Source of the DNA: Lentibacillus siamensis
GTDB lineage: Bacteria; Bacillota; Bacilli; Bacillales; Amphibacillaceae
Length of the DNA stretch: 64,000 nt
Reading direction: 5' to 3'
Assembly (NCBI RefSeq): GCF_039522605.1
Contig: NZ_BAAADS010000009.1
Span: 1-64,000, forward strand
Below the pieces are notes generated by a model. The model worked only from the letters and a program-made list of their open reading frames with translations. It was not told the DNA's origin and searched no databases. Both the position numbers and the translations under genes were made by a program. Of the stretch, positions 24,404-32,825 are shown in pieces (position 1 is the stretch's first letter; every line of letters begins with the position of its first letter).

Positions 24404-25249
24404 CTATTGGTAAAGTGTTCCGGTATTTACGACTGGTTGTGTGCCATGATCGGAGACAATCGAAACGAGCAGATTGTTGATCATCGCTACACGGCGTTCT
24501 TCGTCCAAATCTACTATTCCGTCCTGCTCAAGTTGTTCAATTGCATCCTGAACCATGCCGACAGCACCTTCCACAATCTGTTTACGGGCTGCAATAATCG
24601 CGCTTGCCTGCTGACGTTGGAGCATCGCCTGGGCAATTTCGGTGGAATATGCAAGGTGTGTCAGTCTTGTTTCGATGATTTCCACTCCGGCAACCGTCAG
24701 CCGATCCTGCAGATCTTTTGCCAGATGACCGGACACTTCCTCAGCATTTCCCCGCAATGTCAGTTCATTATCCGTAAATGTGTCATACGGGTATTTCGTT
24801 GCCACTGCCCGTATGGCGGTTTCACTCTGGATTTCCACGAAATTTTCATACCGGTCAACATCAAACACAGCTTTGGCAGAATCAACCACCCGAAACACGA
24901 TTACAGCAGCAATTTCGACCGGGTTTCCGTTCACATCATTAACCTTCAAACGCTTACTGTTAAAGTTGCGTACCCGGAGTGAAATGGTTCTGCGGATGGA
25001 AAATGGAACCGTAATGACAATTCCCTCTTTCCGGATACTTCCCATATACTTTCCGAGAAAAATAACAACCACTGACTGATTGGGCTGGATTAGGGTGACT
25101 CCGCTTCCCAATGTAACAGCAAGCACCAGACAGACAGCACCAAGCACAAAATATTCCTGAAAAAAGCTGAACACGGTTACTGCGAGCAAAACAATGATTG
25201 CCAGAATGCCGGCAAAACCATTCATCACCCATGCATCTTTTTCACGCAT
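24404..25249 (-). CDS. SPFH/Band 7 membrane protein
   Basis: A 281-residue protein with two N-terminal hydrophobic helices (about 9-29 and 33-52) and an SPFH domain (GSGVTLIQPNQSVVVIFLGKY onward, about 48-230; landmarks QPNQSVVV and VRVRNF-like strands), followed by a helical tail (QQASAIIAARKQIVEGAVGMV). Such proteins scaffold membrane microdomains. It is first in an operon with the ribbon-helix-helix protein. Function beyond membrane organisation cannot be deduced. Confidence 0.85.
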   Translation of the reverse strand: MREKDAWVMNGFAGILAIIVLLAVTVFSFFQEYFVLGAVCLVLAVTLGSGVTLIQPNQSVVVIFLGKYMGSIRKEGIVITVPFSIRRTISLRVRNFNSKRLKVNDVNGNPVEIAAVIVFRVVDSAKAVFDVDRYENFVEIQSETAIRAVATKYPYDTFTDNELTLRGNAEEVSGHLAKDLQDRLTVAGVEIIETRLTHLAYSTEIAQAMLQRQQASAIIAARKQIVEGAVGMVQDAIEQLEQDGIVDLDEERRVAMINNLLVSIVSDHGTQPVVNTGTLYQ

Positions 25250-25328
25250 TTGAGCAACACACCTTCCCCAAATTGGATTTCATATTGATATTTTAATGAT
25301 ATCATAATTGTTTACTTTTGTAAAAATA

Positions 25329-26204
25329 TTACCCCGTTTCCAGGATACTGACAGGTGTTTTTTCTGTCATAAGCAGATAACCTTCACCATCCGTACTAAT
25401 GGTCATATCACCAAACACTGCTGTTGAATAAATGCCAGCATTGACTTTAATTAGGTTATTTATAACCCGGTCAACCGGGTGTCCGTAATCATTTGTTCGA
25501 CCATAGCTGATTATCGCAAGCCTTGGACTTACCTCTTTTAAAAAATCGAGCGACGTACTCGTGCTGGATCCGTGGTGTGCAATTTTAATAATTTCCGAAT
25601 CAAGATTATATTTTTTAAGAAGTTCTTCTTCCTGCTCCTTTTTTACATCAGCCATCAGCAGAAAATCGATTTGCTTAAAACTGATTTGCAATACAATGGA
25701 CGATTCATTATTATTTTCGCTTCCACTGTGCGCGTTCAATACTCTCACGTTCACGTGGGGATCAATCGAAATAAGTTCATTTTCCTTAGCGATTGTCACC
25801 GGTATTTTGTAAAACAAAATCTGACTGATATATCTCGCGTAAGTTTTTGTTGTATACATTTTTCCCGAATCCAGTAATTGTTTCACCTCTACTGACTTCA
25901 GGATATACGGAAGTCCTCCGATATGGTCAATATCCGGATGTGTTGCCACAAGGAGATCAATCTGATTAACATCCAATTTTTCAAGATAAGAAACAACTTT
26001 TTTGCCCGCATCCGGTGGCCCGCCATCAATTAATATGTTTTTGCCGGAAGGGGTTTGAACCAAAATGCTGTCACCCTGTCCAACATCGATGAAATGCACA
26101 TCCATTTTTGGCTGCTGCTCAGCCTGTATGTAGCCGGCCTGGCCAGTCATTATGAAAAATATCATGATAGTCCCTGAGAAAAATTTCAGCATAAACCGGT
26201 GCAT
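25329..26204 (-). CDS. Exported MBL-fold hydrolase, ComEC C-domain-like
   Basis: About 291 residues with a signal peptide (cleavage probably after GYIQA) and a metallo-beta-lactamase domain. Landmarks: DVHFIDVGQGDSILVQTPSGKNILIDGG, the metal motif THPDIDHIGG, and the later KIAHHGSSTS and SYGRTNDYGHP. This is the free-standing, exported version of the ComEC/Rec2 C-terminal domain, a possible extracellular nuclease or phosphodiesterase. The ATG at 26204 has AAAGGGTGG at good distance; a GTG three codons upstream does not. It is a single-gene unit. Confidence 0.85.
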   Translation of the reverse strand: MHRFMLKFFSGTIMIFFIMTGQAGYIQAEQQPKMDVHFIDVGQGDSILVQTPSGKNILIDGGPPDAGKKVVSYLEKLDVNQIDLLVATHPDIDHIGGLPYILKSVEVKQLLDSGKMYTTKTYARYISQILFYKIPVTIAKENELISIDPHVNVRVLNAHSGSENNNESSIVLQISFKQIDFLLMADVKKEQEEELLKKYNLDSEIIKIAHHGSSTSTSLDFLKEVSPRLAIISYGRTNDYGHPVDRVINNLIKVNAGIYSTAVFGDMTISTDGEGYLLMTEKTPVSILETG

Positions 26205-26285
26205 ACGTACCACCCTTTTTGATAATGTGACAATATAGTTTTTCCAGATGTAAGGTTTACTATCCGGTTTGGTTAAGCAAACGCA

Positions 26286-26325
26286 TTATTCTGAAGGATC
26301 GTATTTTATTCTGAAGGATCGTATT
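26286..26325. repeat. Exact 20-bp tandem duplication
   Basis: TTATTCTGAAGGATCGTATT occurs twice head to tail (26286-26305 and 26306-26325) without a mismatch, between the MBL gene and the clpE terminator. The identity of the copies suggests a recent slip. Confidence 0.95.
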
Positions 26326-26330
26326 TAAAC

Positions 26331-26370
26331 TAAAAAACCCGCTGATGCAGTGCATCAGCGGGTTTTTTTC
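26331..26370. terminator. Bidirectional terminator after clpE
   Basis: AAAAAACCCGCTGATGCA and its near-perfect complement TGCATCAGCGGGTTTTTT give a strong stem with T-runs on both strands. Confidence 0.9.
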
Positions 26371-26377
26371 CAACATG

Positions 26378-28507
26378 TTATTCACTTTTAGCAACAACAA
26401 TTTCACCGTTATCAACATTAACCTGTACGGAATCAACAGTTTCCTCTTCCAAAATCAGATCTGTGAGCTGATCCTCAATTTTGTCCTGGATGACACGACG
26501 CAGTGGACGTGCACCAAAGCGGCGATCATAGCCAAGACGGACCAGTTCGTGTTTTGCTTCATCTGAAATGGTAATGTTAATATTATTTTCTTCAATCGTT
26601 CCTTCTAATTCTTGCAGCATCAAGTCAACAATTTCCATCAGATTATCTTCTGTTAGTTCATTGAAGGTAATGATGCTGTCAAAACGGTTCAGAAATTCAG
26701 GCTTGAAGTATGCGCTCAGGTTTTCAAGTGTTGAGACAGATTCGTGTTCGGCACTATTGAATCCGACATTTACTTCTTTCACACCGGTTCCCGCGTTACT
26801 TGTCATGATAATCACGGTATCTTTAAAGCTTACGGTACGGCCGTGTGAATCAGTCAGTTGGCCATCCTCCATGATTTGCAGGAACATATTTTGTACATCC
26901 GGATGTGCTTTTTCAATCTCATCAAGCAACAGGATGGAATAAGGGTTTCGGCGTACACGTTCCGTTAGTTGTCCTGCTTCCTCGTGGCCTACATAGCCTG
27001 GAGGTGATCCGATAATTTTGGACACCGCGTGTTTTTCCATATACTCACTCATGTCAAGTCGGGTCAGACTGTCACGTGAACCAAACAACTCTTCAGCCAG
27101 TGCTTTGGTCAGTTCCGTTTTACCGACACCTGTTGGACCTATAAACAGGAATGACCCGATCGGACGATATTTTGATTTTAATCCGGCACGGCTGCGGCGA
27201 ACTGCTTTGGCCACTTTATTAACCGCCTCGGCCTGTCCGATTACTTTTGTGCCAAGGTTTTCGGCAAGGTCCCGCATTTTTTCCTGTTCATCTCTTGCCA
27301 GTTTGGTTACTGGAATACCTGTTTTCTCTTCAACAATCAGCTGAATATCAGTGACATCGACATCAATTACCTGTTCTTCATCTTTCGCTTTGTCTAGTTG
27401 TTTTTGCAACTGAATTTCCTGATATCGCAAATGTGCTGCACGTTCATAATCTTCCTGTTCAGCCGCTTGTTCTTTTTCCTGCACGACATCATCCATTTTT
27501 TGTTGGAGGGAATTGGAATCCTTCTCCGCATTGGCAAGATTCAATCGTGAACCGACTTCATCCATCAGATCAATTGCTTTGTCCGGCAGAAAACGATCCT
27601 GTATATAGCGCTGTGACAATGTCACGAATGCATGAATCGCCTCGTCGGAATAACGCACCTCATGGAATTTTTCGTAACGGTCTTTGATGCCGTTTAAAAT
27701 CTGTACTGCATCATCCACGGAAGGCTCTTTGACGATTATTGGCTGGAAGCGGCGTTCCAATGCTGCGTCCTTCTCGATTTTACGATATTCCTTCAACGTT
27801 GTTGCACCAATTAACTGCATTTCCCCGCGTGCCAATGCAGGTTTTAAAATGTTTCCTGCATCCATTTGCGAGCCTTCTGCAGTGCCTGCTCCAACTAAGA
27901 GATGTATTTCATCCACGAACAGGATGACATCTTGACGTTCCTGCAGTTCCTGAACAAGCTGTTTCATACGCTCTTCAAATTGACCGCGAACACCTGTATT
28001 CGCAACAAGTGATGCAACATCAAGCAGATAAATTTCCTTATTCATCAGCTTGGATGGAACATCGCCTTCAGTGATTTTAAGTGCCAGCCCTTCCGCTATT
28101 GCAGTTTTACCGACACCAGGTTCACCAATCAGAACCGGGTTGTTTTTATTGCGGCGATTCAATGTTTCAACAACACGTTTCACTTCATTGTCCCGGCCGA
28201 TTACAGGGTCAATCAATCCTGCCCGCGCTGCATGCGTTACGTTTTTACCCATTTCGTCAAGCAGACCATTGCCTTTACCGGTGTTCTGTTGTGTCTTCGT
28301 ACCTGTGAAACTTTGACCATTTCCCTGGAAAAATTTATCGGCAAAGCCGCCTTGCTGACCTTGGCCGGCATTAAATCCGCCATTCATCATCTGACCTTGA
28401 ATTTCGCGAAAACATTTATTACATACGTGCATTTGCATGGTTTCATTGTTTATTTGCATAGCTACATTTATTGTTGCTGGCTGAATACCACAATTTTGAC
28501 ATTTCAT
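26378..28507 (-). CDS. clpE: ATP-dependent Clp protease ATPase subunit ClpE
   Basis: A 709-residue HSP100 ATPase that unfolds proteins for ClpP and helps inactivate CtsR after heat stress. The diagnostic N-terminal zinc finger (C3, C6, C29, C32) separates it from ClpC. Two AAA+ modules follow: Walker A GEPGVGKT (first) and GPTGVGKT (second), with a UVR-type coiled segment (EQEDYERAAHLRYQE) between. CtsR operators overlap its promoter, as expected for this class III heat-shock gene. Single-gene transcript. Confidence 0.95.
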   Translation of the reverse strand: MKCQNCGIQPATINVAMQINNETMQMHVCNKCFREIQGQMMNGGFNAGQGQQGGFADKFFQGNGQSFTGTKTQQNTGKGNGLLDEMGKNVTHAARAGLIDPVIGRDNEVKRVVETLNRRNKNNPVLIGEPGVGKTAIAEGLALKITEGDVPSKLMNKEIYLLDVASLVANTGVRGQFEERMKQLVQELQERQDVILFVDEIHLLVGAGTAEGSQMDAGNILKPALARGEMQLIGATTLKEYRKIEKDAALERRFQPIIVKEPSVDDAVQILNGIKDRYEKFHEVRYSDEAIHAFVTLSQRYIQDRFLPDKAIDLMDEVGSRLNLANAEKDSNSLQQKMDDVVQEKEQAAEQEDYERAAHLRYQEIQLQKQLDKAKDEEQVIDVDVTDIQLIVEEKTGIPVTKLARDEQEKMRDLAENLGTKVIGQAEAVNKVAKAVRRSRAGLKSKYRPIGSFLFIGPTGVGKTELTKALAEELFGSRDSLTRLDMSEYMEKHAVSKIIGSPPGYVGHEEAGQLTERVRRNPYSILLLDEIEKAHPDVQNMFLQIMEDGQLTDSHGRTVSFKDTVIIMTSNAGTGVKEVNVGFNSAEHESVSTLENLSAYFKPEFLNRFDSIITFNELTEDNLMEIVDLMLQELEGTIEENNINITISDEAKHELVRLGYDRRFGARPLRRVIQDKIEDQLTDLILEEETVDSVQVNVDNGEIVVAKSE

Positions 28508-28552
28508 GTGTCATTCCTCCTGGTAAAAAATTTTAAATTATCAAGGTCTGAC

Positions 28553-28608
28553 TTTGACTATCTTTGACCTTTGATTCTTATTATACTCTGACCTTTTTTG
28601 ACTTTCAA
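28553..28608 (-). promoter_or_regulatory. clpE promoter with two CtsR operators
   Basis: On the minus strand TTGAAA (28603-28608), 17 bases and TATAAT (28580-28585). A perfect CtsR site GGTCAAA-GAT-AGTCAAA occupies 28553-28569, just downstream of the start point, and a one-mismatch site AGTCAAA-AAA-GGTCAGA (28587-28603) fills the spacer. Binding at both would block the promoter. Confidence 0.88.
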
Positions 28609-28687
28609 GTGGTTTGGTCAAATTTTTTTATTTAATTTTTGACCATTACAATCAACGTTATAACATTGAAATAACCCGGTACAATTA

Positions 28688-28716
28688 TTGTTATCGCAGT
28701 TTTTTTCGTCTATAAT
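28688..28716 (+). promoter_or_regulatory. Candidate promoter of the LCP gene
   Basis: TTGTTA, a 17-base spacer and TATAAT, about 115 bases before the start codon. The intervening leader shows no feature I recognise. Confidence 0.6.
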
Positions 28717-28831
28717 AGTTTACACAGTAATGATAAAACCAATTTGTTTTACTCTTTCACATTAAAATTTTTCCGGAATCTGCACTTTATAAACATAAAG
28801 AATTGATCAAACTTCAATAGGGGGCGATTGG

Positions 28832-29839
28832 ATGGTAGAAACCAGGTCAAACAGCACGAGACATAAACGTAAATCGTGGAAGAAACCCGTTTTGCTTATT
28901 ATTCTTTTACTATTATTACTTCTTACAGTGATCGTAATTTATGCCGCATTTCAAGGTTACCAGGCTGCGGAAGAGGCATATCATGGACTGGACCGTCCTG
29001 GTGAAAAATCAGCATTGCGGAATAAATCGGCCACCATCGGCGAAGATCCGATCTCCCTATTACTGATGGGCGTTGAAACGTACGCAACGCATGGCCAAAA
29101 CGGCCGCGCCGATACATTGGTTGTTGTCACACTTAATCCTGAGACCAACGAGATGACGATGACATCCGTTCCCCGTGATACTCGGGTGAATCTACCGGCG
29201 GAAGCAGTTGGTCAATATGCCGGATATCACAAAATCAACGCTGCCTATACATATGGTTCCATCAGTGGATATGGCAATAATAAGCTGACCGTTGAAGCGG
29301 TTGAAGATACGCTTAACATACCGATTGACGAATATATTGCCGTTAATTTCAAAGGGTTCCGCAATATTGTGGATGCCCTAGGTGGGGTTACCATTGATAT
29401 TAAGGAAGGCTTTTGGGAAAAAAATATTTTTAACGATAACAAACGAATCTATTTTGAAGAAGGAAAAACAACATTAAACGGGGAAGAGGCACTTGCTTTT
29501 GTACGGATGCGCAAACGAGATGTCAATACCGTCTACCCAAGGGACGCACGGCAGCGGCAGTTTATTCAGGCTGCAGTGGACAAGGCTATATCTATAAAAA
29601 CCCTGTTTAATCTGGGAGAGATTTCAGATATCCTTGGAAAAAATGTTGAGACCAGTCTCAGGCCAAAGGAGATATTTAATCTGGTGCGAACATACGCGTC
29701 ACTTGACTCTTCAAAAATTCAAACCACCGAAATAGGAGGATCCGACCAGCGTGTAGGTGGATCGATATATTTCATTCCATCCGAACAAGGATTAAATCAG
29801 GCAACCAGTAAACTAAGGGAGTCTTTGAATCTAAAATGA
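28832..29839 (+). CDS. LytR-CpsA-Psr family cell-wall ligase (TagU-like)
   Basis: A 335-residue membrane-anchored enzyme that attaches teichoic acid or other glycopolymers to peptidoglycan. One N-terminal helix (about 20-43) leads to an extracellular LCP domain; landmarks are LLMGVETYA, GRADTLVVVTLNPETN, TSVPRDTRVNL, KINAAYTYG, VNFKGFRNIVDALGGV and AFVRMRKRD...RDARQRQ, containing the conserved arginines and aspartates that hold the lipid pyrophosphate and magnesium. GGGGGCGA precedes the ATG. A terminator follows, so it is monocistronic. Confidence 0.9.
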   Translation: MVETRSNSTRHKRKSWKKPVLLIILLLLLLLTVIVIYAAFQGYQAAEEAYHGLDRPGEKSALRNKSATIGEDPISLLLMGVETYATHGQNGRADTLVVVTLNPETNEMTMTSVPRDTRVNLPAEAVGQYAGYHKINAAYTYGSISGYGNNKLTVEAVEDTLNIPIDEYIAVNFKGFRNIVDALGGVTIDIKEGFWEKNIFNDNKRIYFEEGKTTLNGEEALAFVRMRKRDVNTVYPRDARQRQFIQAAVDKAISIKTLFNLGEISDILGKNVETSLRPKEIFNLVRTYASLDSSKIQTTEIGGSDQRVGGSIYFIPSEQGLNQATSKLRESLNLK

Positions 29840-29847
29840 TTTATATA

Positions 29848-29890
29848 ACCCAAGTATCAACCTTTTGTTGTGGTGTACTTGGGTTTTTTT
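29848..29890 (+). terminator. Terminator after the LCP gene
   Basis: AACCCAAGTA and TACTTGGGTT form a stem with a long loop, followed by a T-run. Confidence 0.85.
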
Positions 29891-29897
29891 GTATCAT

Positions 29898-31472
29898 CTA
29901 CTGTTTCGCTTTTTCTTTTTGCCTTAATTCCACGCGCCTGATTTTTCCGGAAGTCGTTTTGGGCAAATCGTCAATGAACGCTATTTCTCTCGGATATTTA
30001 TACGGTGCTGTTGATTGCTTTACATGATCCTGAAGCGTTTTGATCAGATCGTCGTTTCCTTCAACACCCGGCCGCAATACTACGAATGCCTTCACGATGT
30101 TCCCGCGGATTTCATGCGGACTTGCGACAACCGCACATTCCTGGACCGACGGATGTTTGACCAAAGCATCCTCCACCTCAAATGGGCCAATCGTATAACC
30201 CGAACTGATAATAATATCATCGCTCCGGCCTTCAAACCAGAAATATCCTTCTTCATCTTTAGAAGCCTGGTCACCGGTAATGTAATAATTACCGCGTTTT
30301 GACATGCTTGTACGTTCCGAATCTTTGTAATACTCTCGGAATAAAGCAGGACAATCCAGCTTCACCGCAATGTCCCCTACCTCACCAGCAGGCAGCGGTT
30401 CACCGTTTTCATCAACGACCTCAACATCATTTCCCGGAGTCGGTTTTCCCATCGCGCCCGGAATTACCTTCGTATCCTTCATAAAGCCGAGCAATAACGT
30501 ATTCTCTGTTTGACCATAGCCGTCACGAACCGTTACATTAAAATAGTTCTGGAACGTATCAATCACTTCTCTGTTCAACGGTTCCCCGGCAGAAACAGCA
30601 CTGTGCAGCGCTGGCAGCTGATAGTCATCCAGGTTATCCACTTTCGCCATCAGGCGGTATTCAGTCGGCGTGCAGCACAATACATTAATGTCCTGATTCT
30701 GCAGCAGCCCCAAATAGGTCTTCGGATCAAATTTTCCGTTATAGACAAATCCTGTGGCACCAGCACCCAATACGGACAGGAACGGGCTCCAGATCCATTT
30801 TTGCCAGCCTGGCCCTGCAGTAGCCCAAACTTTATCTCCTTCATTAATGGAAAGCCAGTTGGCAGAGGCGGTTTTTAAATGCGCATATCCCCAGCCATGT
30901 GTATGTACCACACCTTTTGGATTACCGGTTGTTCCGGAAGTATATGGTAAAAATGCGATATCATCACTTTTTGTATCGGCCATTTTCAGCCCATCCGATG
31001 CATTTTCTTTTAAATTATCAAGATTGTGCCAGCCATCGACCTGTTTGCCGACTGAAAATAACTTCAGTTCATTATACTCTTTTATATCTTTATACTGATC
31101 AACAAATGGATAATAGCTGACAACACCGCTAACCTCCCCGTGACTGACACGGTACTGCAGGTCTTTTGTTTTCAGCATTTCCGAACTTGGAATGATAATA
31201 ATTCCAGTCTTCAGGGCTGCCAGATACGTTTCATATGCTTCAATCAGCCGTGGGATCATAACCAGGATTTTATCGCCTTGTTTCAAGCCCTGTTCCAGGA
31301 ATACATTACCTATTTTGTTTACATTTTTCATTAATTGTTCATACGTAATTTCTTTCGTTTCACCGGCCTCATTTTGCCAAATTAATGCTTTACGGGCAGG
31401 GTCTTTCGCAAAGCGCTCCATTTCCATAACAATGTTGTAGTCTTCCGGAGCAAGCAAATCATCCCTGTTCAT
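29898..31472 (-). CDS. Acyl-CoA synthetase, AMP-forming (MbcS/YtcI-like)
   Basis: A 524-residue adenylate-forming ligase that activates a short or medium-chain acid to its CoA ester. The AMP-binding signature YTSGTTGNPKG, the motif DGYGQTE and the C-terminal lysine region PKTTSGKIRR (catalytic K) are all intact. The overall look is of the methylbutyryl/medium-chain group rather than acetyl-CoA synthetase. The start MNRDDLL is preceded by TTGGAG at good spacing; the 29 codons upstream in the same frame are hydrophobic but lack a ribosome site. Monocistronic. Exact substrate is inference. Confidence 0.85.
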   Translation of the reverse strand: MNRDDLLAPEDYNIVMEMERFAKDPARKALIWQNEAGETKEITYEQLMKNVNKIGNVFLEQGLKQGDKILVMIPRLIEAYETYLAALKTGIIIIPSSEMLKTKDLQYRVSHGEVSGVVSYYPFVDQYKDIKEYNELKLFSVGKQVDGWHNLDNLKENASDGLKMADTKSDDIAFLPYTSGTTGNPKGVVHTHGWGYAHLKTASANWLSINEGDKVWATAGPGWQKWIWSPFLSVLGAGATGFVYNGKFDPKTYLGLLQNQDINVLCCTPTEYRLMAKVDNLDDYQLPALHSAVSAGEPLNREVIDTFQNYFNVTVRDGYGQTENTLLLGFMKDTKVIPGAMGKPTPGNDVEVVDENGEPLPAGEVGDIAVKLDCPALFREYYKDSERTSMSKRGNYYITGDQASKDEEGYFWFEGRSDDIIISSGYTIGPFEVEDALVKHPSVQECAVVASPHEIRGNIVKAFVVLRPGVEGNDDLIKTLQDHVKQSTAPYKYPREIAFIDDLPKTTSGKIRRVELRQKEKAKQ

Positions 31473-31660
31473 TCTATCAACTCCAATTCTTGTGGATGGT
31501 TTTATTATAGCAAAGGTTCGGAAAATTATAAATAGAAAACACACAGCGATCAGCCGCAAACATTAATTGTAGATCGGCTCTGTGTTCATGGGAAGGTTGT
31601 GGGCACGTATCAAGTTGCAGAAGAGTAATTTCATTTATTACCGGGTAACAGAATCGGCGG

Positions 31661-31930
31661 GGTTATCAACGGATTCGGTCATTTTATCAGGAGGTTCGGC
31701 CGTTTTATCAGCGGCTTCAGTCATTTTATCGGCGGGTTCGGCTGTTTTATCAACGGCTTCCGTAAAAAATACGGCAGCTTCAATTTTATCGGTACCGGAC
31801 CAGCATACGGCGAGTTCCATAAAATGTACGGCGGCTTTAACCTTTTATACGGCGGATTCCCGGTAAAGTACGGCGCATTTGGTCTGATGTACGGCGACTT
31901 TTTCGCAACATACGGCGGGGAGAATTTTGG
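31661..31930. repeat. 21-bp phased array 2 (cores TTTATCAGCGG and TACGGCG)
   Basis: TTATCA-type units start at 31662, 31683, 31704, 31725 and 31746, and TACGGCG units at 31805, 31826, 31847, 31868, 31889 and 31910, all exactly 21 bases apart within each half. A disturbed segment (31769-31804) joins them. The two halves look like one evolving family (TTTTATCGGCGGGTTC versus TTTTATACGGCGGATTC). It is the longest array, about 270 bases, between the acyl-CoA synthetase start and the pdaA terminator. Confidence 0.88.
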
Positions 31931-31934
31931 GGTA

Positions 31935-31969
31935 GAAAAAAACTGCCCAATCAATTGAGCAGTTTTTTT
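31935..31969. terminator. Bidirectional terminator after pdaA
   Basis: AAAAAACTGC-CAAT / ATTG-GCAGTTTTTT forms a stem with T-runs on both strands. Confidence 0.85.
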
Positions 31970-31973
31970 ACAA

Positions 31974-32771
31974 TTAATATCCGAACACAGAGTGCGGCAG
32001 CATATCTTTCATTACCAGGTAATCAAGGCTTTTGAATTCGTAGCCTTTCTTTTTCAGTGAGGTAATCACCTTGTCAAGTGCCTTTGCATTATCAGATGAC
32101 ACCGTGTGAAGAAGGACAATGGCACCAGGATGGATTTGTTCCATAATATTTTCATATGCATATTTCCATCCTTGTTGATGGTCCGTTTCCCAGTCTTTGA
32201 AGGCGAGCGACCAGAAGATGTGGATGTAACCCAGTTCATTTGCCCATTTCAACGTATTTTCATTAAACATACCACGAGGCGGCCGTAGATATTTCAATTC
32301 GTCCTGATCCGATACTTCTGCAACGGCATCCTCCAATGATTCCAACTCTTTTTTCATGGATTTCTTGGTTACCGTTGTAAAATCCGGATGGTGGTATGAG
32401 TGATTGCCGATAATATGTCCCTCATCGGCCATTCGTTTTACCAGCTTTGGCTTGCTTTCGACATAATGCCCTGTAACAAAAAACGCGGCCGGTACATCTT
32501 CTTTCTTCAGCACGTCAAGAATGTCATCGGTATAACCTTCCTCATACCCATTGTCAAAGGTCAGATAAATCACTTTCTCGCCGGAGTCATCCGCATAATA
32601 AGCTCCATATTTATCAAGAAGTTCCTTATACTTGCCGATTTCCGGTATTTTATTTTCAGTGTTTTTTTTGTACCCCCAGCCATAGCCGTTTTCAGCAGAC
32701 ACAAATCCGCTAAAAAAGGGAAAAGCAAGAAAAAACATACAGATTGAAACAGAAACTACCGATTTCCGCAT
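31974..32771 (-). CDS. pdaA: Spore-cortex N-acetylmuramic acid deacetylase PdaA
   Basis: A 265-residue exported NodB-domain deacetylase that, with CwlD, makes muramic-delta-lactam in spore cortex, needed for germination. The signal peptide ends near FSGFVSA. NodB motifs: TFDNGYEEGYTDDIL, where the family-typical N replaces the usual second D (PdaA also has this), and GNHSYHHPDF with two metal histidines; later RPPRGMFNENTL and LLHTVSSDN. The start MRKSVV has GAGGTGG six bases upstream. pdaA and yfkD are also near each other in B. subtilis. Confidence 0.92.
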   Translation of the reverse strand: MRKSVVSVSICMFFLAFPFFSGFVSAENGYGWGYKKNTENKIPEIGKYKELLDKYGAYYADDSGEKVIYLTFDNGYEEGYTDDILDVLKKEDVPAAFFVTGHYVESKPKLVKRMADEGHIIGNHSYHHPDFTTVTKKSMKKELESLEDAVAEVSDQDELKYLRPPRGMFNENTLKWANELGYIHIFWSLAFKDWETDHQQGWKYAYENIMEQIHPGAIVLLHTVSSDNAKALDKVITSLKKKGYEFKSLDYLVMKDMLPHSVFGY

Positions 32772-32825
32772 AACAACCCACCTCATTTTTCCTTACTTTC
32801 CCCTGATGCAGATAAAACTATTCAA

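Noticed and set aside
31582..31954. Open frames with heptad repeats across array 2 on both strands
   Set aside because: Any 21-bp repeat without stop codons gives heptad-repeat frames in several phases. None has a ribosome site, and the frames overlap one another.
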